A DNA stretch of 17,003 nt from MED-G82 sp964342675. GTDB lineage: Bacteria; Pseudomonadota; Gammaproteobacteria; Magnimaribacterales; D2472. The position numbers and the translations under genes are program-made. Location of the stretch: NCBI GenBank assembly GCA_964342675.1, contig CAYFFR010000032.1:1-17003 (forward strand), read 5' to 3'. The notes beneath the pieces are model-generated. The model saw only the letters and a list, made by a program, of their open reading frames with translations, was not told the DNA's origin and did no database searches. Below are positions 6,216 to 14,266 of this stretch, piece by piece. The stretch's first letter is position 1. Every line of letters begins with the position of its first letter.

Positions 6216-6881
6216 TATTTCTTTGATTGTTAGCGTCATTTCGCCATCATCAGGATCTTGATTGGTTACTTGCATAATTAAAAAATCTAACTCTTTTGCC
6301 ATAATATAAATGGTAACCCTATTATCTTCTTCCCTGATTCTTTGAACAACTATGCACTCATAATCGAGTCCATTTAAGTTGTAATTTTCTTCTCCAATGA
6401 CCTTATATTTATATGATTTAATTTCACCATTTTTGATCTCAGGTAACAATAAATCGAATTCAGTCTCTTGTTTTTGTAGGCGATATCTCATCTCTAACTG
6501 AGCATTGAGCGGATCATATACCAATTTATTTGGAAGTTTCGTCTCCCAATCATATTCACCAGTTGAATTCAAAACAGATTTCTCATTATCAAATTTAAAG
6601 TTACTATTCCTTCTGATTAATAAAAATCTAAAATCTGCATCATATGAGATAGACTGAATTACACCTTTATTATCAATAAATTCTGAATAGAATTCAGCCT
6701 TAATGATTGCTGATGTATCTTTGAAACTAAAAGTTCTTGTATCATTATCAGTTGATAATTCTCTAATCCCATCAAAAGTTCCTTGCTTGGTTTTCAATTC
6801 ATATAAAGCAGAAGAATCTCTAACATGGGCATTTACGCTTATCGCAGAAATTAAAAGAATTGCTATCAATAATTTATTCAT
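6201..6881 (-). CDS. Secreted DUF3108-family protein
   Basis: The likely product has 226 residues and starts with MNKLLIAILLISAISVNA, a clear cleavable signal peptide. An upstream in-frame ATG at 6959 would bury this signal behind 26 extra residues, so ATG 6881 is preferred. The mature part is rich in beta-strand-like segments. Its end (LDYECIVVQRIREEDNRVTIYIMAKEL followed by LIMQVTNQD) fits DUF3108, a periplasmic family of unknown function often found next to purN in gammaproteobacteria. The start overlaps the purN stop by 8 nt, so translation is probably coupled to purN although the functions seem unrelated. Confidence 0.82.
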   Translation of the reverse strand: MNKLLIAILLISAISVNAHVRDSSALYELKTKQGTFDGIRELSTDNDTRTFSFKDTSAIIKAEFYSEFIDNKGVIQSISYDADFRFLLIRRNSNFKFDNEKSVLNSTGEYDWETKLPNKLVYDPLNAQLEMRYRLQKQETEFDLLLPEIKNGEIKSYKYKVIGEENYNLNGLDYECIVVQRIREEDNRVTIYIMAKELDFLIMQVTNQDPDDGEMTLTIKEILSFG

Positions 6882-7518
6882 AATGACGAAGATTGTTTTC
6901 TTTAAAACTTGATGACTCATTATAGTGGATAGAGCTGTCTTGGAGTTCAACTTTGCCATCTAATATCTCTGCAATGACTTTTGGATAAAGGTCATGCTCA
7001 ATTTCATGGATTTTATTGATTAAGTTATCTTTATCCATATCTTTATCCACTCTCATCGATCCTTGTGCAATAATCGGGCCCCCATCCAATTCCTCGGTTA
7101 CATAGTGAATCGTAATACCGTGGGTTACATCTTTATTGTTTAGTACTTGTTCATGGGTATTGAGGCCAGGGTATTTTGGTAAAAGAGAGGGGTGAATATT
7201 TATTACCTTATTTATAAAAGCATTAGTAAAAGTTCTAGTAAGTATTCTCATAAATCCTGCCAAAACTATAAGATCCGGATCTTCTTTCTTTATATTTGAT
7301 ACTAGTTCTTCATCAAAAGTTTCACGATCATTAAAATTTTTATGCTCAATCACCTTGATTGGAATATCATGGTTCTTTGCTCTTTCTAGACCAAACGCTT
7401 CTGTATTATTAGATATAACTAGGCTGACCACGCCTTTAATACATCCCGAGTTACAATGATCAATAATTGATTGAAGATTGGAGCCACTTCCAGATATTAA
7501 TACCACAATAGATTTCAT
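6874..7518 (-). CDS. purN: Phosphoribosylglycinamide formyltransferase
   Basis: PurN transfers a formyl group from 10-formyl-tetrahydrofolate to GAR, the third step of purine synthesis. The 214-residue sequence has the phosphate-binding N-terminal loop ISGSGSNLQS (8-17), the folate-site region LAGFMRIL (86-93), and the catalytic triad N107, H109 (INIHPSLLP) and D145 (ELDGGPI). It is translated 3 nt after purM on the minus strand, the usual purM-purN order. Its C-terminal tail beyond the catalytic domain is polar and ends within the DUF3108 start. Confidence 0.96.
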   Translation of the reverse strand: MKSIVVLISGSGSNLQSIIDHCNSGCIKGVVSLVISNNTEAFGLERAKNHDIPIKVIEHKNFNDRETFDEELVSNIKKEDPDLIVLAGFMRILTRTFTNAFINKVINIHPSLLPKYPGLNTHEQVLNNKDVTHGITIHYVTEELDGGPIIAQGSMRVDKDMDKDNLINKIHEIEHDLYPKVIAEILDGKVELQDSSIHYNESSSFKENNLRHYE

Positions 7519-7521
7519 CGT

Positions 7522-8538
7522 CTAGGAGTAAACTATTCCGTTTTTTGGAGAAGATATTACTTCGCCGATAACATATGATTTTAATTTATTCTTTTTAATA
7601 ATAGATTGAGATTGAGCGATATCTTTTTTGTTGATCACTATGATCATTCCTATTCCACAATTAAATATCTTTAGCATGTCTTCATCACTGATTTTGCCTT
7701 TTGATTTAAGCCATTCAAAAACTTTGGGTTGTTTCCAGCTTTGCAGATCAATAACAGCAGATAAATTTGAAGATAAAATCCTGGGCATATTTTCGGTAAT
7801 ACCACCACCGGTAATATGGGCAATACCATTGATAGAAATGTATTTCTGAAGTTGGCTTACTACATTAGTATAGAGAATGGTGGGGTTAAGTATGGCCCTA
7901 AGAATATTTGTTGGAGGTTTATGGCGCGATAATATTTTTCTAATTAACGAATAACCATTTGAGTGTGGACCACTGGACTCTATACCTAGAAGTATTTGAC
8001 CTTTCTTAATTTTTGTTCCATCAATGATTTTAGATTTTTCTATTACTCCAACAGCAAAACCAGCAAGGTCAAAATTATCATCTTTATAATGACCAGGCAT
8101 TTCTGCTGTTTCTCCTCCTAAAAGTGCAACGTTTAATTTTTTACACGCTTTTGCGATCCCTTGTATTATTTGAGATGATTCTTTTAAGTCTAGTTTTGAG
8201 GTAGCAAAATAATCCAAGAAGAATAGGGGCTTTGCCCCACATGCGGCCATATCATTTACGCACATAGCCACTAGATCTTGACCAACATCTTTTAATTTAT
8301 TATGACTTTTACTGATGCTGACCTTTGTTCCAACACCATCGGTGCAACCAACCAATACAGGTTTTTTATAATTCCCACTTAATTCAAAAAAACCTGCAAA
8401 TCCCCCGATACCATTTAAGACATTTTTATTATGAGTATCATTGACGCTTTTCTTTATTAAAGAAATAAGCTTATTTCCTGTTTCTATATTGACCCCAGCT
8501 TTTGCATACGGATCATTAGGTTTAGTTTTATTGGTCAT
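7522..8538 (-). CDS. purM: Phosphoribosylformylglycinamidine cyclo-ligase (AIR synthetase)
   Basis: PurM closes the imidazole ring of FGAM using ATP to give AIR, the fifth step of purine synthesis. The 338-residue length fits the family (345 in E. coli). Landmarks in order are DPYAKAGVNIETGN (9-22), the ATP-binding GCTDGVGTKV segment, MCVNDMAACGAKPLFFLDYFA, GGETAEMPGHY, SSGPHSNGYSLIRKIL, AHITGGGITENMPRIL, and FNCGIGMIIV near the C-terminus. It leads the purM-purN-DUF3108 unit. Only 16 bp separate its start from the divergent DUF2066 gene, so its promoter must lie partly inside that gene. Confidence 0.97.
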   Translation of the reverse strand: MTNKTKPNDPYAKAGVNIETGNKLISLIKKSVNDTHNKNVLNGIGGFAGFFELSGNYKKPVLVGCTDGVGTKVSISKSHNKLKDVGQDLVAMCVNDMAACGAKPLFFLDYFATSKLDLKESSQIIQGIAKACKKLNVALLGGETAEMPGHYKDDNFDLAGFAVGVIEKSKIIDGTKIKKGQILLGIESSGPHSNGYSLIRKILSRHKPPTNILRAILNPTILYTNVVSQLQKYISINGIAHITGGGITENMPRILSSNLSAVIDLQSWKQPKVFEWLKSKGKISDEDMLKIFNCGIGMIIVINKKDIAQSQSIIKKNKLKSYVIGEVISSPKNGIVYS

Positions 8539-8554
8539 TTACAATATTAGATTA

Positions 8555-9580
8555 ATGAAAATAAAATTATTATCCCTATTTATTTTTCTAACCCTAGTTT
8601 CTGGAAATATTTCTGCAAGAGAGTTTTCATCGTTATTTGAAGTTGTCATCGACACGCAAGATTATACCAATATAAACAATGGTCTCAACAAAGCTTTTGA
8701 TAAGCTCCTTATCAAGCTAACTGGTTCTCGGGACTCCAAATATAGGGGCATCATTAACCAATCTAGGATTAATAAAACTGAATATGTCTCAAGCTATACG
8801 ATAGAAGAAAAGAATGACTCAACTTATTTAAAAGCTGTGTTTAATCAAAAGGAAGTTTTAGAATTATTTGATCAGAATAATTTCCCAATATTAGGTTTTA
8901 ATAGACCGGATATAATTTTACTGATTTATGTTGATGATGGTCTCAGCACACCTTATTACTTAACAGGTGAGTCTAATCAGAGAAATAATCTAGAAATCTA
9001 TAACGTCATTCAAGACATCTTGTCTCGAGTATCAGAATCTAGAGGTGTTTTTCTTGATCTTCCATTTTTAGAACTCCAAGATCTAGAAAAGATAAATCAA
9101 GCATTAATTTACGATAGGGCCGATGAGTTTATAGCTAACAAATTTATCAATACCGAGGTCTTAAGTTTTAATTTAGTTAGATCAAATTTATCGCAATGGA
9201 CTATATTTGGAGATATTAGCTCCAACCAACCTCTCTCAAAAGAAGAATTAATAAAGTTTCTTGAAGAAAGAACACATGAATCAGTAGACCAATTATTAAG
9301 GCTAGAAAGAGACTTTAATCGGAGCAAACTATATAACATCAGGGTGGAGGGACTTAATTCGTTTAACGACTATTTAACTTTTGAAAATGAAATTTCTAAG
9401 ATTTTTACAATTCAATCTTTTTCCATCGCTGCTATAAAAAACAACCAATTAGATATAAATGCTAGACTAAGGTTTTCCCTTAATGAACTAATTCGAGAAT
9501 TTAATGCAAGTAACTTCTTCAAATTAGTGGATGATGACTCTGAAGAGTTTGACTTTAAGATAAAATTTGATTCTTTATGA
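8555..9580 (+). CDS. Secreted DUF2066-family protein
   Basis: I take ATG 8555 as the start because it begins MKIKLLSLFIFLTLVSGNISA, a clean signal peptide. Longer in-frame starts would run through purM on the other strand. The 341-residue product begins its mature part with REFSSLFEVVIDTQDYTN, then NGLNKAFDKLLIKLTGSRD. This is the pattern of DUF2066, a periplasmic family of unknown function encoded beside purM and hda in gammaproteobacteria. A segment near residue 115 (PDIILLIYVDDG) is also family-like. The last 4 nt overlap the next gene (ATGA at 9577-9580), so this gene starts a coupled three-gene unit ending with hda. Confidence 0.83.
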   Translation: MKIKLLSLFIFLTLVSGNISAREFSSLFEVVIDTQDYTNINNGLNKAFDKLLIKLTGSRDSKYRGIINQSRINKTEYVSSYTIEEKNDSTYLKAVFNQKEVLELFDQNNFPILGFNRPDIILLIYVDDGLSTPYYLTGESNQRNNLEIYNVIQDILSRVSESRGVFLDLPFLELQDLEKINQALIYDRADEFIANKFINTEVLSFNLVRSNLSQWTIFGDISSNQPLSKEELIKFLEERTHESVDQLLRLERDFNRSKLYNIRVEGLNSFNDYLTFENEISKIFTIQSFSIAAIKNNQLDINARLRFSLNELIREFNASNFFKLVDDDSEEFDFKIKFDSL

Positions 9581-10134
9581 AGCAGTACTTAATTTTTATT
9601 CCAAACCTATTATCTCTTCTGAGGATCGTCTTAGCTTATCCCATCCTTATAAGTTTTTATAATCAAGATTTTCTGATTGCGCTCAGCTTATTTCTTTTAG
9701 CAGCATTTACTGATGCTTTAGATGGGTTTTTGGCAAGAACTATGAATTGGAAAACAGATCTAGGTAAAATCCTTGATCCTATAGCTGACAAGGTAATGCT
9801 TGTAGGGTTAATTCTAGTATTTTGGTTAAGCAATAAAATTCCTAATGCATTATTCTATTTATTAATCTCAAGGGATTTGATTATTCTATTGGGAGCAGCC
9901 TTTCATATGACTGTGTACAATGTCAGCACCCCCATTCCAAATTTCTTAGGTAAGATTTCCACCGCAGTTCAAATGCTGTACCTAACTTTAATCTTTATTG
10001 AGTTTGTTTTTAAGCCCTACTTAAATATCAGTTGGCTCGAAATTGTTGTTGGGGCGGTATGTTTGATGAGCCTTGTCTCATATGCAATTAATTGGATTTC
10101 TTTAACAAGAAGACTACATTCAAATGAATCCTAA
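9577..10134 (+). CDS. CDP-alcohol phosphatidyltransferase, PgsA-like
   Basis: This membrane enzyme moves a phosphatidyl group from CDP-diacylglycerol to an alcohol. The complete signature D-x2-D-G-x2-A-R-x8-G-x3-D-x3-D is present: D46, D49, G50, A53, R54, G63, D67 and D71. The 185-residue protein has about five or six membrane segments, and its length and N-terminus (IPNLLSLLRIVLAYPIL) fit PgsA, the phosphatidylglycerophosphate synthase. A second pgsA elsewhere in the genome cannot be excluded, so the alcohol acceptor remains unproven. The start overlaps the DUF2066 stop by 4 nt, and the end overlaps hda by 11 nt. Confidence 0.9.
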   Translation: MKQYLIFIPNLLSLLRIVLAYPILISFYNQDFLIALSLFLLAAFTDALDGFLARTMNWKTDLGKILDPIADKVMLVGLILVFWLSNKIPNALFYLLISRDLIILLGAAFHMTVYNVSTPIPNFLGKISTAVQMLYLTLIFIEFVFKPYLNISWLEIVVGAVCLMSLVSYAINWISLTRRLHSNES

Positions 10135-10828
10135 GCAACTGATTTTTCCTTTTGCAATAGATCAAAGCCCTGCTTTTGATACATTTTTTTGGGGCGATAA
10201 GAATCGTTTCTTATTGGATGAACTCCGTGGTGCAATCAACTCTTCGACAAACCAAGAGGTTTTTATTATGGGTTTAGAAGGTTCTGGAAAAAGCTTCATA
10301 CTCCAGGCCATATGCAATGAATATATATCTATGCAGCAAAAGGTTATGTATATACCAATGTATAAAGCAGTAGAAATGGATTCGAGCTTATTAGAGAATT
10401 TTGAAGAGTTTGATGCTGTTTGTGTTGATGATGTTCAGGCGCTTGAAAAGAACCCTGATTGGCAAACAGCAGTCTTCCATTTAATAAATCAAGCCAATAA
10501 TTCTAATTGCTCTCTGTATTTCAGTAGCAGTAGAGATTTAGACACAATGGGCCAAACAATGCTTGATGATTTAATCTCTAGATTTACAAGAATGAATCAT
10601 CATAATGTACACCCTATAGGCGAAGCTGAATTAAGTACCGCATTGTTCTTTTGTGCAAGTAGTCTAGAAATTAGCCTTGAAGATGATGTTCTGGAATATT
10701 TATTAAAAAGAGAAACACGCCAACTACATCATTTATTAAAGCTTTTAAAACGCGTTGATCATGCAGCTGCACAAGACAAGCGCAAGTTAACGATTCCTTT
10801 CGTTAAGCAGGTGCTTTATCAAGAATAA
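10124..10828 (+). CDS. hda: DnaA regulatory inactivator Hda
   Basis: Hda, bound to the DNA-loaded beta clamp, triggers ATP hydrolysis by DnaA and so prevents re-initiation (RIDA). The 234-residue protein has the clamp-binding motif QLIFPF at 5-10, Walker A GLEGSGKS at 50-57, Walker B with D102-D103 (CVDDVQAL), and the arginine finger R153 in SRFTR. A sensor-II-like helix, TRQLHHLLKLL, lies near the C-terminus. It overlaps the phosphatidyltransferase gene by 11 nt. Its stop is 1 bp from the end of the convergent sppA. Confidence 0.95.
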   Translation: MNPKQLIFPFAIDQSPAFDTFFWGDKNRFLLDELRGAINSSTNQEVFIMGLEGSGKSFILQAICNEYISMQQKVMYIPMYKAVEMDSSLLENFEEFDAVCVDDVQALEKNPDWQTAVFHLINQANNSNCSLYFSSSRDLDTMGQTMLDDLISRFTRMNHHNVHPIGEAELSTALFFCASSLEISLEDDVLEYLLKRETRQLHHLLKLLKRVDHAAAQDKRKLTIPFVKQVLYQE

Positions 10829-10829
10829 T

Positions 10830-12635
10830 TTAATCTAGTCTAACCAGGCAGTTGTTGCATAGATACATTGCTTGCGGGCTAGCAGATTCTATGAAATCGC
10901 TATACAGGGATATGATTCCATCTAAAGCAGAGAATGTTTTTGAATCAGTCAATGTCACATTTAAAGAGCCTAATATCTCCCTTAATAGTAATTGTTTTGG
11001 ACTAAGCTCCTGAGTAATGTAAGAAACTTTATAGTTCTCTAATTGGGCAAGTTCGGCAGCTTTTTCAATCGCAGCATCAATACCACCTAGCTCATCTACT
11101 AAACCAAGCTCAACTGCTTTTGATCCAATCCAAACCCTACCCCCAGCAATAGTTTTTACATATTCAGGTGTAAGATTTCTTGATTCAGAAACAACAGAAA
11201 TAAATCGTTCATAAGCTCTGTTACCCCAAGATTCAAAAATCTTATTAAGCTTTTCATCTACGCCCATCGTTATATCCCAACCAGTCATTTCTGATGTTGT
11301 AACACCATCAAGATTAATACCAGCATAGTTAATTGTTCCTTCAAATGTAGCAAATGCAATTGCAACACCAATAGAGCCAGTAACTGTTGTTGGTTCAGCA
11401 AAAATATAATCACCAGGAGTTGATATATAAACCCCACCAGATGCTGCATAGTCACCCATAGAAATTACCACAGGAATTTCTTTTCTTTTTGCCTCAAACA
11501 ACTCATCACGGATCATTTCGCTACCAATGATTGAGCCACCAGGACTATTAACTCTTAAAATTATTGCTTGTGTTTGCTCATCTTCATGGGCTTTACGAAT
11601 CTGTTGAGCTAGCTCATTAGAGCCTGCTATTCCAGGAGCAATTTCTCCTTCTTGAATAGCGCCTTCTGCTGTGATAATTGCTATGATATTTGCAGAGTCA
11701 TTCGCATCATCTGAATATGTATCCATATATTCTAGATAACTAAATTTATTATATGTCTGGTATTCAGATTCATCATCTAATCCAAATTTTTTAATCATAT
11801 AAGATCTAAATTCAGGATAAGATTTAGTGCCATCTATGAAATTTTTGTCAATCGCATAATCAATATTATCAAATGAAGCTTCACCTAGAATGCCCATGAA
11901 ATTATCTGCAAAAAATTGTACGTTCATAATATCCAAGCCTCTATTGGTTGCTATAACATTTTTAATTTCTTTCCATATTGGGTCATATATAGCTTGTCTT
12001 TGAATACGATCAAATTCAGACATCTCATTTCTAGTTAGGGTTTCAGTAGCTGATTTATAGTCACCTTGGGAATAGTTATGAATCGAGGCCTTAATATTAT
12101 TATAAAAATCTTTTAAATAGTTTCGATAACCGCCTAGTCCTTGTATATAAAAATTACCAGATTGGTGGATCCATATTTCATCTGCTTGAGCTGCCATCAT
12201 AAATGATGTCATATCAAACCTTTCTGAATAGGCTATAACTTCTTTATCATGAAGTTGTTGCATTGATTTTGCTACATTTAATAATGTTGTGGGACCCGCA
12301 AAACTAGTATTAGAAAAATCAATCAGAATCGCCGGAATAGAATCATCTTGTGCAATTTTAGAAATCAGCTTATCAAATTCACGAAATGGCAATTGCTCAA
12401 CTGGTTCTGAAAAAATGAAGTCTGAACCAAAAACCTCTTCATCAACTATCACCGCGCTTGGATCTAAGACCAAAACTTTCCCACTGTTGTCTACTGGATC
12501 AGGGGTTGAGAATAGTCCCAAAATAAAAATCAAGACAAAGATTAATACTAGGGCGGTTATAAAATTTAAAAAGAATATTCTAGTCTTTTCAAGAAATCGC
12601 CCAAGGAATTTAAATATTTTTCTTAGTCTTTGCAT
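10830..12635 (-). CDS. sppA: Signal peptide peptidase SppA, long (67-kDa) type
   Basis: SppA is an inner-membrane protease, facing the periplasm, that degrades leftover signal peptides. At 601 residues it is the tandem-domain gammaproteobacterial form. One N-terminal membrane anchor spans about residues 22-43 after a basic start. The catalytic dyad is visible: K194 in the first half (GDYKSATETL) and S399 in the second (GDYAASGGVYIS). These match the lysine and serine of E. coli SppA. The conserved RVNSPGGS lies at 361-368. The gene follows the DUF2069-like gene by 11 bp on the same strand and may be cotranscribed with it. Confidence 0.96.
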   Translation of the reverse strand: MQRLRKIFKFLGRFLEKTRIFFLNFITALVLIFVLIFILGLFSTPDPVDNSGKVLVLDPSAVIVDEEVFGSDFIFSEPVEQLPFREFDKLISKIAQDDSIPAILIDFSNTSFAGPTTLLNVAKSMQQLHDKEVIAYSERFDMTSFMMAAQADEIWIHQSGNFYIQGLGGYRNYLKDFYNNIKASIHNYSQGDYKSATETLTRNEMSEFDRIQRQAIYDPIWKEIKNVIATNRGLDIMNVQFFADNFMGILGEASFDNIDYAIDKNFIDGTKSYPEFRSYMIKKFGLDDESEYQTYNKFSYLEYMDTYSDDANDSANIIAIITAEGAIQEGEIAPGIAGSNELAQQIRKAHEDEQTQAIILRVNSPGGSIIGSEMIRDELFEAKRKEIPVVISMGDYAASGGVYISTPGDYIFAEPTTVTGSIGVAIAFATFEGTINYAGINLDGVTTSEMTGWDITMGVDEKLNKIFESWGNRAYERFISVVSESRNLTPEYVKTIAGGRVWIGSKAVELGLVDELGGIDAAIEKAAELAQLENYKVSYITQELSPKQLLLREILGSLNVTLTDSKTFSALDGIISLYSDFIESASPQAMYLCNNCLVRLD

Positions 12636-12646
12636 GGGCGCATATT

Positions 12647-12976
12647 CTACCTCTTTGTAGCTGCAATAAAAACAGAGTTAATGAAAATAACAACAATTAA
12701 ACTAATTTCACTTATATCAATCCAGTGAGGGTTTTTTACTCCGAATACATTCAGAGATCTAACCATAAAATAGATAAGATAAATAAACCCAATCGATTGA
12801 TAAAACTTTTTTGATGGTCTCCTGAATGAATAGATTAATATAAACGCAATGGGCACTAACCAGACAATAAGACCGACAATATTGACATTAAAAATTATAT
12901 ATTTTGTTAGAGCCAAGATAATTAATAATATAGATAAGATTTGAAGTGTTTTGTTACTTCTGAATATCTGATTCAT
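12647..12976 (-). CDS. Small membrane protein, DUF2069-like
   Basis: The 109-residue product has four predicted membrane segments at roughly 10-28, 31-49, 60-77 and 87-105. A basic loop, YSFRRPSKKFYQ, lies between segments two and three, and a short RSLN stretch follows the third. Helix spacing and the IYLIYFMVRSL segment resemble DUF2069, a gammaproteobacterial family of unknown function. That family is commonly found near wrbA, arsC and tlpA genes, and the divergent neighbour here is indeed TlpA-like. The assignment is by pattern only and no catalytic residue is visible. No Shine-Dalgarno precedes the ATG. Confidence 0.72.
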   Translation of the reverse strand: MNQIFRSNKTLQILSILLIILALTKYIIFNVNIVGLIVWLVPIAFILIYSFRRPSKKFYQSIGFIYLIYFMVRSLNVFGVKNPHWIDISEISLIVVIFINSVFIAATKR

Positions 12977-13027
12977 TGGTTAAAATATATATAGAGATCA
13001 TTAACAAACAAGTAATCATTCTTATAA

Positions 13028-13501
13028 ATGTATATTAAATATAACAGATTTTTTTTGGTGACTTTATTATTGACTCTATTTAGTTGTGGAAAAGATAATT
13101 CTATAGGAGACCAAATACTTCTGCATAAAGATAACCCAATATCTACAAATGATTTAAAGGGACATTGGGTTGTTGTGAACTACTGGGCTGATTGGTGTCC
13201 ACCATGCATTAAAGAGATTCCTGAATTAAGCAGCTTTGCAAAAGATAACCCTGATGTGAGAGTATTCGCATTTAATTTTGACCGTATCGATGGAGCAGAG
13301 CTAGATCAGCAAATTGCTAGATTTGGGGTTGAGTATCCATCGCTTATCACTCACCCAAGTTCGATATGGGGGATTAAAACTCCTTCAACACTTCCTGCCA
13401 CATTTTTTATTGATCCATCAGGTGTATTAGTTGAAGAATCAAGAAAACCTTTAGACCAATTGAAGTTAGAAGCAATAATTTCTTTATTGAAAGAGACTTA
13501 A
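13028..13501 (+). CDS. TlpA/ResA-like thioredoxin lipoprotein
   Basis: This is a membrane-anchored periplasmic thiol-disulfide oxidoreductase, probably a reductant of periplasmic disulfides. The 157-residue protein has a lipoprotein signal with lipobox L-F-S-C (Cys20), then a thioredoxin fold. The active site is WCPPC (C57 and C60) and the cis-proline is P123 in STLPATFFID. The FNFDRIDGAELDQQIARFGVEYP insert after the second strand is of the TlpA/ResA type. CPPC distinguishes it from DsbA-type enzymes. Which partner reduces it is not visible, since no DsbD lies nearby. Its last 18 bp overlap the convergent M23 peptidase gene. Confidence 0.9.
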   Translation: MYIKYNRFFLVTLLLTLFSCGKDNSIGDQILLHKDNPISTNDLKGHWVVVNYWADWCPPCIKEIPELSSFAKDNPDVRVFAFNFDRIDGAELDQQIARFGVEYPSLITHPSSIWGIKTPSTLPATFFIDPSGVLVEESRKPLDQLKLEAIISLLKET

Positions 13502-14266
13502 AAAATAATTTTCTTCAATAATTTTTTCTGGATTTATTCTATTTCCCTCAAAATAGACACTCCAATGAAGGTGCGGCCCAGTAACTCTTCCTGTTTCACC
13601 AATCCTACCAATTAAATCTGCTTGCTGAACTATTTCTCCTTCTTTGACTTCAATAGCACTCATGTGTGCATAAGAAGTAAATAAATTACCACCATGGTCT
13701 AAAATCACTGTATTACCGGTATAGAAAAAATCGCCAGTTAACACAACTTTGCCTTTAAGTGGTGCGATGATTGGATCTCCTGTTGCTCCATCCATATCTA
13801 AAGCTAAATGGACTGATCGTCGCTGCCCGTTAATGTATCTTTGCTTGCCATAAGGACTTGTGATAGCTCCAGTTACTGGTCTAATAAATTTAAATGATGG
13901 TGATAGGCTTGTGTCACTTTCTTTTAATGATGCTTGAATTAACTTTGCTTCTTGAGCAGCTCTTTTTTGATCAGATTCATTTAAAAATACTTTTGATTCA
14001 TCTTCAATGAAAATTCTAGACTCACCAAAATTAACAAATAAAATCTCTATGGGTTGTAAAAGGTCTTGATCATTAACTATTTTGTTTTCAACCACAAATG
14101 GAAGCCCTTTAATTTTTTTTAATTTTCCATCAAAGCGAATATATGTGCCTTGCTGATTTTCTTGTAATGCTGGAATTGCAACCAAATCTCCGCTTTCATA
14201 TTGATATATATTTTCAGCATTCAGACCTATGTGAATTATAAATAAGGCGATCAATATTTTTTTCAT
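13484..14266 (-). CDS. Secreted M23 (LytM-type) metallopeptidase
   Basis: This is a periplasmic peptidase-fold protein that probably cuts peptidoglycan cross-links. The 260-residue protein has a signal peptide (about 1-17) and an N-terminal domain to about 125. The M23 domain follows, starting RPVTGAITSPYGKQR. All metal and catalytic positions are present: H153 and D157 (HLALD, with Ala where Gly is usual), H201 (SYAHMS), and H232 and H234 (GPHLH). It is therefore predicted active, unlike degenerate EnvC/NlpD-type members. It directly follows xseA, overlapping by 4 nt, with seven A on each side of the UG of the start codon in the mRNA. Confidence 0.93.
   Translation of the reverse strand: MKKILIALFIIHIGLNAENIYQYESGDLVAIPALQENQQGTYIRFDGKLKKIKGLPFVVENKIVNDQDLLQPIEILFVNFGESRIFIEDESKVFLNESDQKRAAQEAKLIQASLKESDTSLSPSFKFIRPVTGAITSPYGKQRYINGQRRSVHLALDMDGATGDPIIAPLKGKVVLTGDFFYTGNTVILDHGGNLFTSYAHMSAIEVKEGEIVQQADLIGRIGETGRVTGPHLHWSVYFEGNRINPEKIIEENYFLSLFQ

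Noticed and set aside
6882..6959. Longer DUF3108 start adding 26 residues within purN
   Set aside because: The extension would bury the signal peptide; ATG 6881 places it at the N-terminus with normal overlap.
8441..8554. Longer DUF2066 start running antisense through the purM 5' end
   Set aside because: The internal ATG at 8555 begins a clean signal peptide, and the extension would overlap purM in an opposed frame.
12289..12660. Plus-strand 123-codon open frame antisense to sppA
   Set aside because: Low-complexity shadow of the sppA signal-anchor region, with no family resemblance and no ribosome site.
13001..13028. TTAACA-16 bp-TATAAA promoter-like pair before tlpA
   Set aside because: Its -10 box touches the ATG, so transcription would begin inside the gene with no good downstream start codon.
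13500..13527. A6T/AT6 inverted repeat after tlpA that might act as a terminator
   Set aside because: The stem would contain only A-U pairs and lies inside the M23 coding region; in AT-rich DNA this is expected by chance.
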